In this document: positions 5,914 to 6,139 of the stretch, one piece after another
Position numbering within the stretch: the stretch's first letter is position 1
Layout: the number at the start of each line of letters is the position of its first letter
Origin: Chroococcidiopsidaceae cyanobacterium CP_BM_RX_35
GTDB lineage: Bacteria > Cyanobacteriota > Cyanobacteriia > Cyanobacteriales > Chroococcidiopsidaceae
NCBI GenBank assembly: GCA_019242465.1
Contig: JAFAVL010000185.1
Coordinates: forward strand, 1 to 6,139
Length of the DNA: 6,139 nucleotides
Direction: 5' to 3'
Made by a program: the position numbers and the translations under genes
Notes under the pieces: model-generated
Databases searched by the model: none
Told to the model about the DNA's origin: nothing
The model's input: the letters and a program-made list of their open reading frames with translations, nothing else

Positions 5914-6139
5914 ATGTCAAACACTAACGTTGAAATCGTGCAGGAACTCCTCAAAGGTGCTGTCAAGCCTGAGGTCGTCAATCGGCTCGTTTCTCCCGAT
6001 GCCGTCTACATGTCACTCACCTACGATAATCCCGACCTGAAAAAGGTCATGCCTTGGGCGGGCACACACAAGGACGGTCAAGCCGCCATTCTTAAAACTT
6101 TTCAAGATGTCAACACCTTTTGGACGATCGAAAGTTTAG
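5914..6139 (+). CDS. NTF2/SnoaL-like family protein, N-terminal part (cut by window edge)
   Basis: An open frame of 75 codons runs off the right edge. It begins MSNTNVEIVQELLKGAVKPE and continues VNRLVSPDAVYMSLTY and PWAGTHKDGQAAILKTFQDV, the helix-strand-helix opening of SnoaL-like/NTF2-fold proteins with the usual G-x-x-A-I helix start. AAGGAA at 5901-5906, 7 nt before the ATG, supports the start. It follows the broken SDR by 65 bp with no clear terminator, so it probably belongs to the same transcription unit. It is not a copy of the first SnoaL-like protein at 2450; only the fold class is shared. Function and full length cannot be judged from the visible part. Confidence 0.8.
   Translation, partial: MSNTNVEIVQELLKGAVKPEVVNRLVSPDAVYMSLTYDNPDLKKVMPWAGTHKDGQAAILKTFQDVNTFWTIESL

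Noticed and set aside
1..6139. CRISPR arrays, tRNA, rRNA or a phage/defence module
   Set aside because: I saw no regularly spaced repeats, cloverleaf-like segments, conserved rRNA stretches or defence-type protein motifs in the window.

Overview
The window looks like accessory DNA from a cyanobacterium. It holds one GCGATCGC octamer (the HIP1 repeat typical of cyanobacterial genomes) inside the aldehyde dehydrogenase gene, and an IS630-family insertion sequence of a kind common in filamentous cyanobacteria. Both clues are indirect, so the host assignment is an inference.

Layout. At the left edge is the first 140 codons of a LysR-type regulator on the minus strand (1-420). Five bases upstream of its start codon begins a 1,863-bp IS630-like element (425-2287) with 30-bp terminal inverted repeats matching at 26 of 30 positions and a TA on each side. 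The element carries a frameshifted transposase (1088-2201, minus) and, downstream in the same direction, a 149-residue zinc-ribbon-like protein (511-960, minus) that looks like a passenger gene. To its right, 2290-2449 holds a compact control region with an inverted repeat and back-to-back promoter candidates. A plus-strand cluster follows: an NTF2/SnoaL-like protein (2450-2938), a broken beta-helix-like fragment (3047-3383), an intact NAD(P)-type aldehyde dehydrogenase (3385-4905), an in-frame remnant resembling the tail of a second aldehyde dehydrogenase (4906-4992), a short-chain dehydrogenase broken by a TAG and a frameshift (5068-5848), and the start of a second NTF2/SnoaL-like protein (5914 to the right edge).

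How it fits together. A LysR gene divergent from SnoaL-like, aldehyde dehydrogenase and SDR genes is the usual plan of a small inducible oxidative pathway: alcohol or ketone chemistry by the SDR, aldehyde to acid by the dehydrogenase, and NTF2-fold proteins as isomerase-, cyclase- or hydrolase-like partners. The substrate cannot be read from the sequence. Here the pathway appears to be decaying. The insertion sequence separates the regulator from its own control region, the SDR has two independent lesions, the beta-helix gene is a stump, and an extra dehydrogenase tail lies between genes. Only the aldehyde dehydrogenase and the first SnoaL-like gene look fully intact.

The most interesting observations are the probable passenger-carrying IS630 element, its precise insertion between a regulator and its operator, and the pattern of selective gene decay around an intact aldehyde dehydrogenase.
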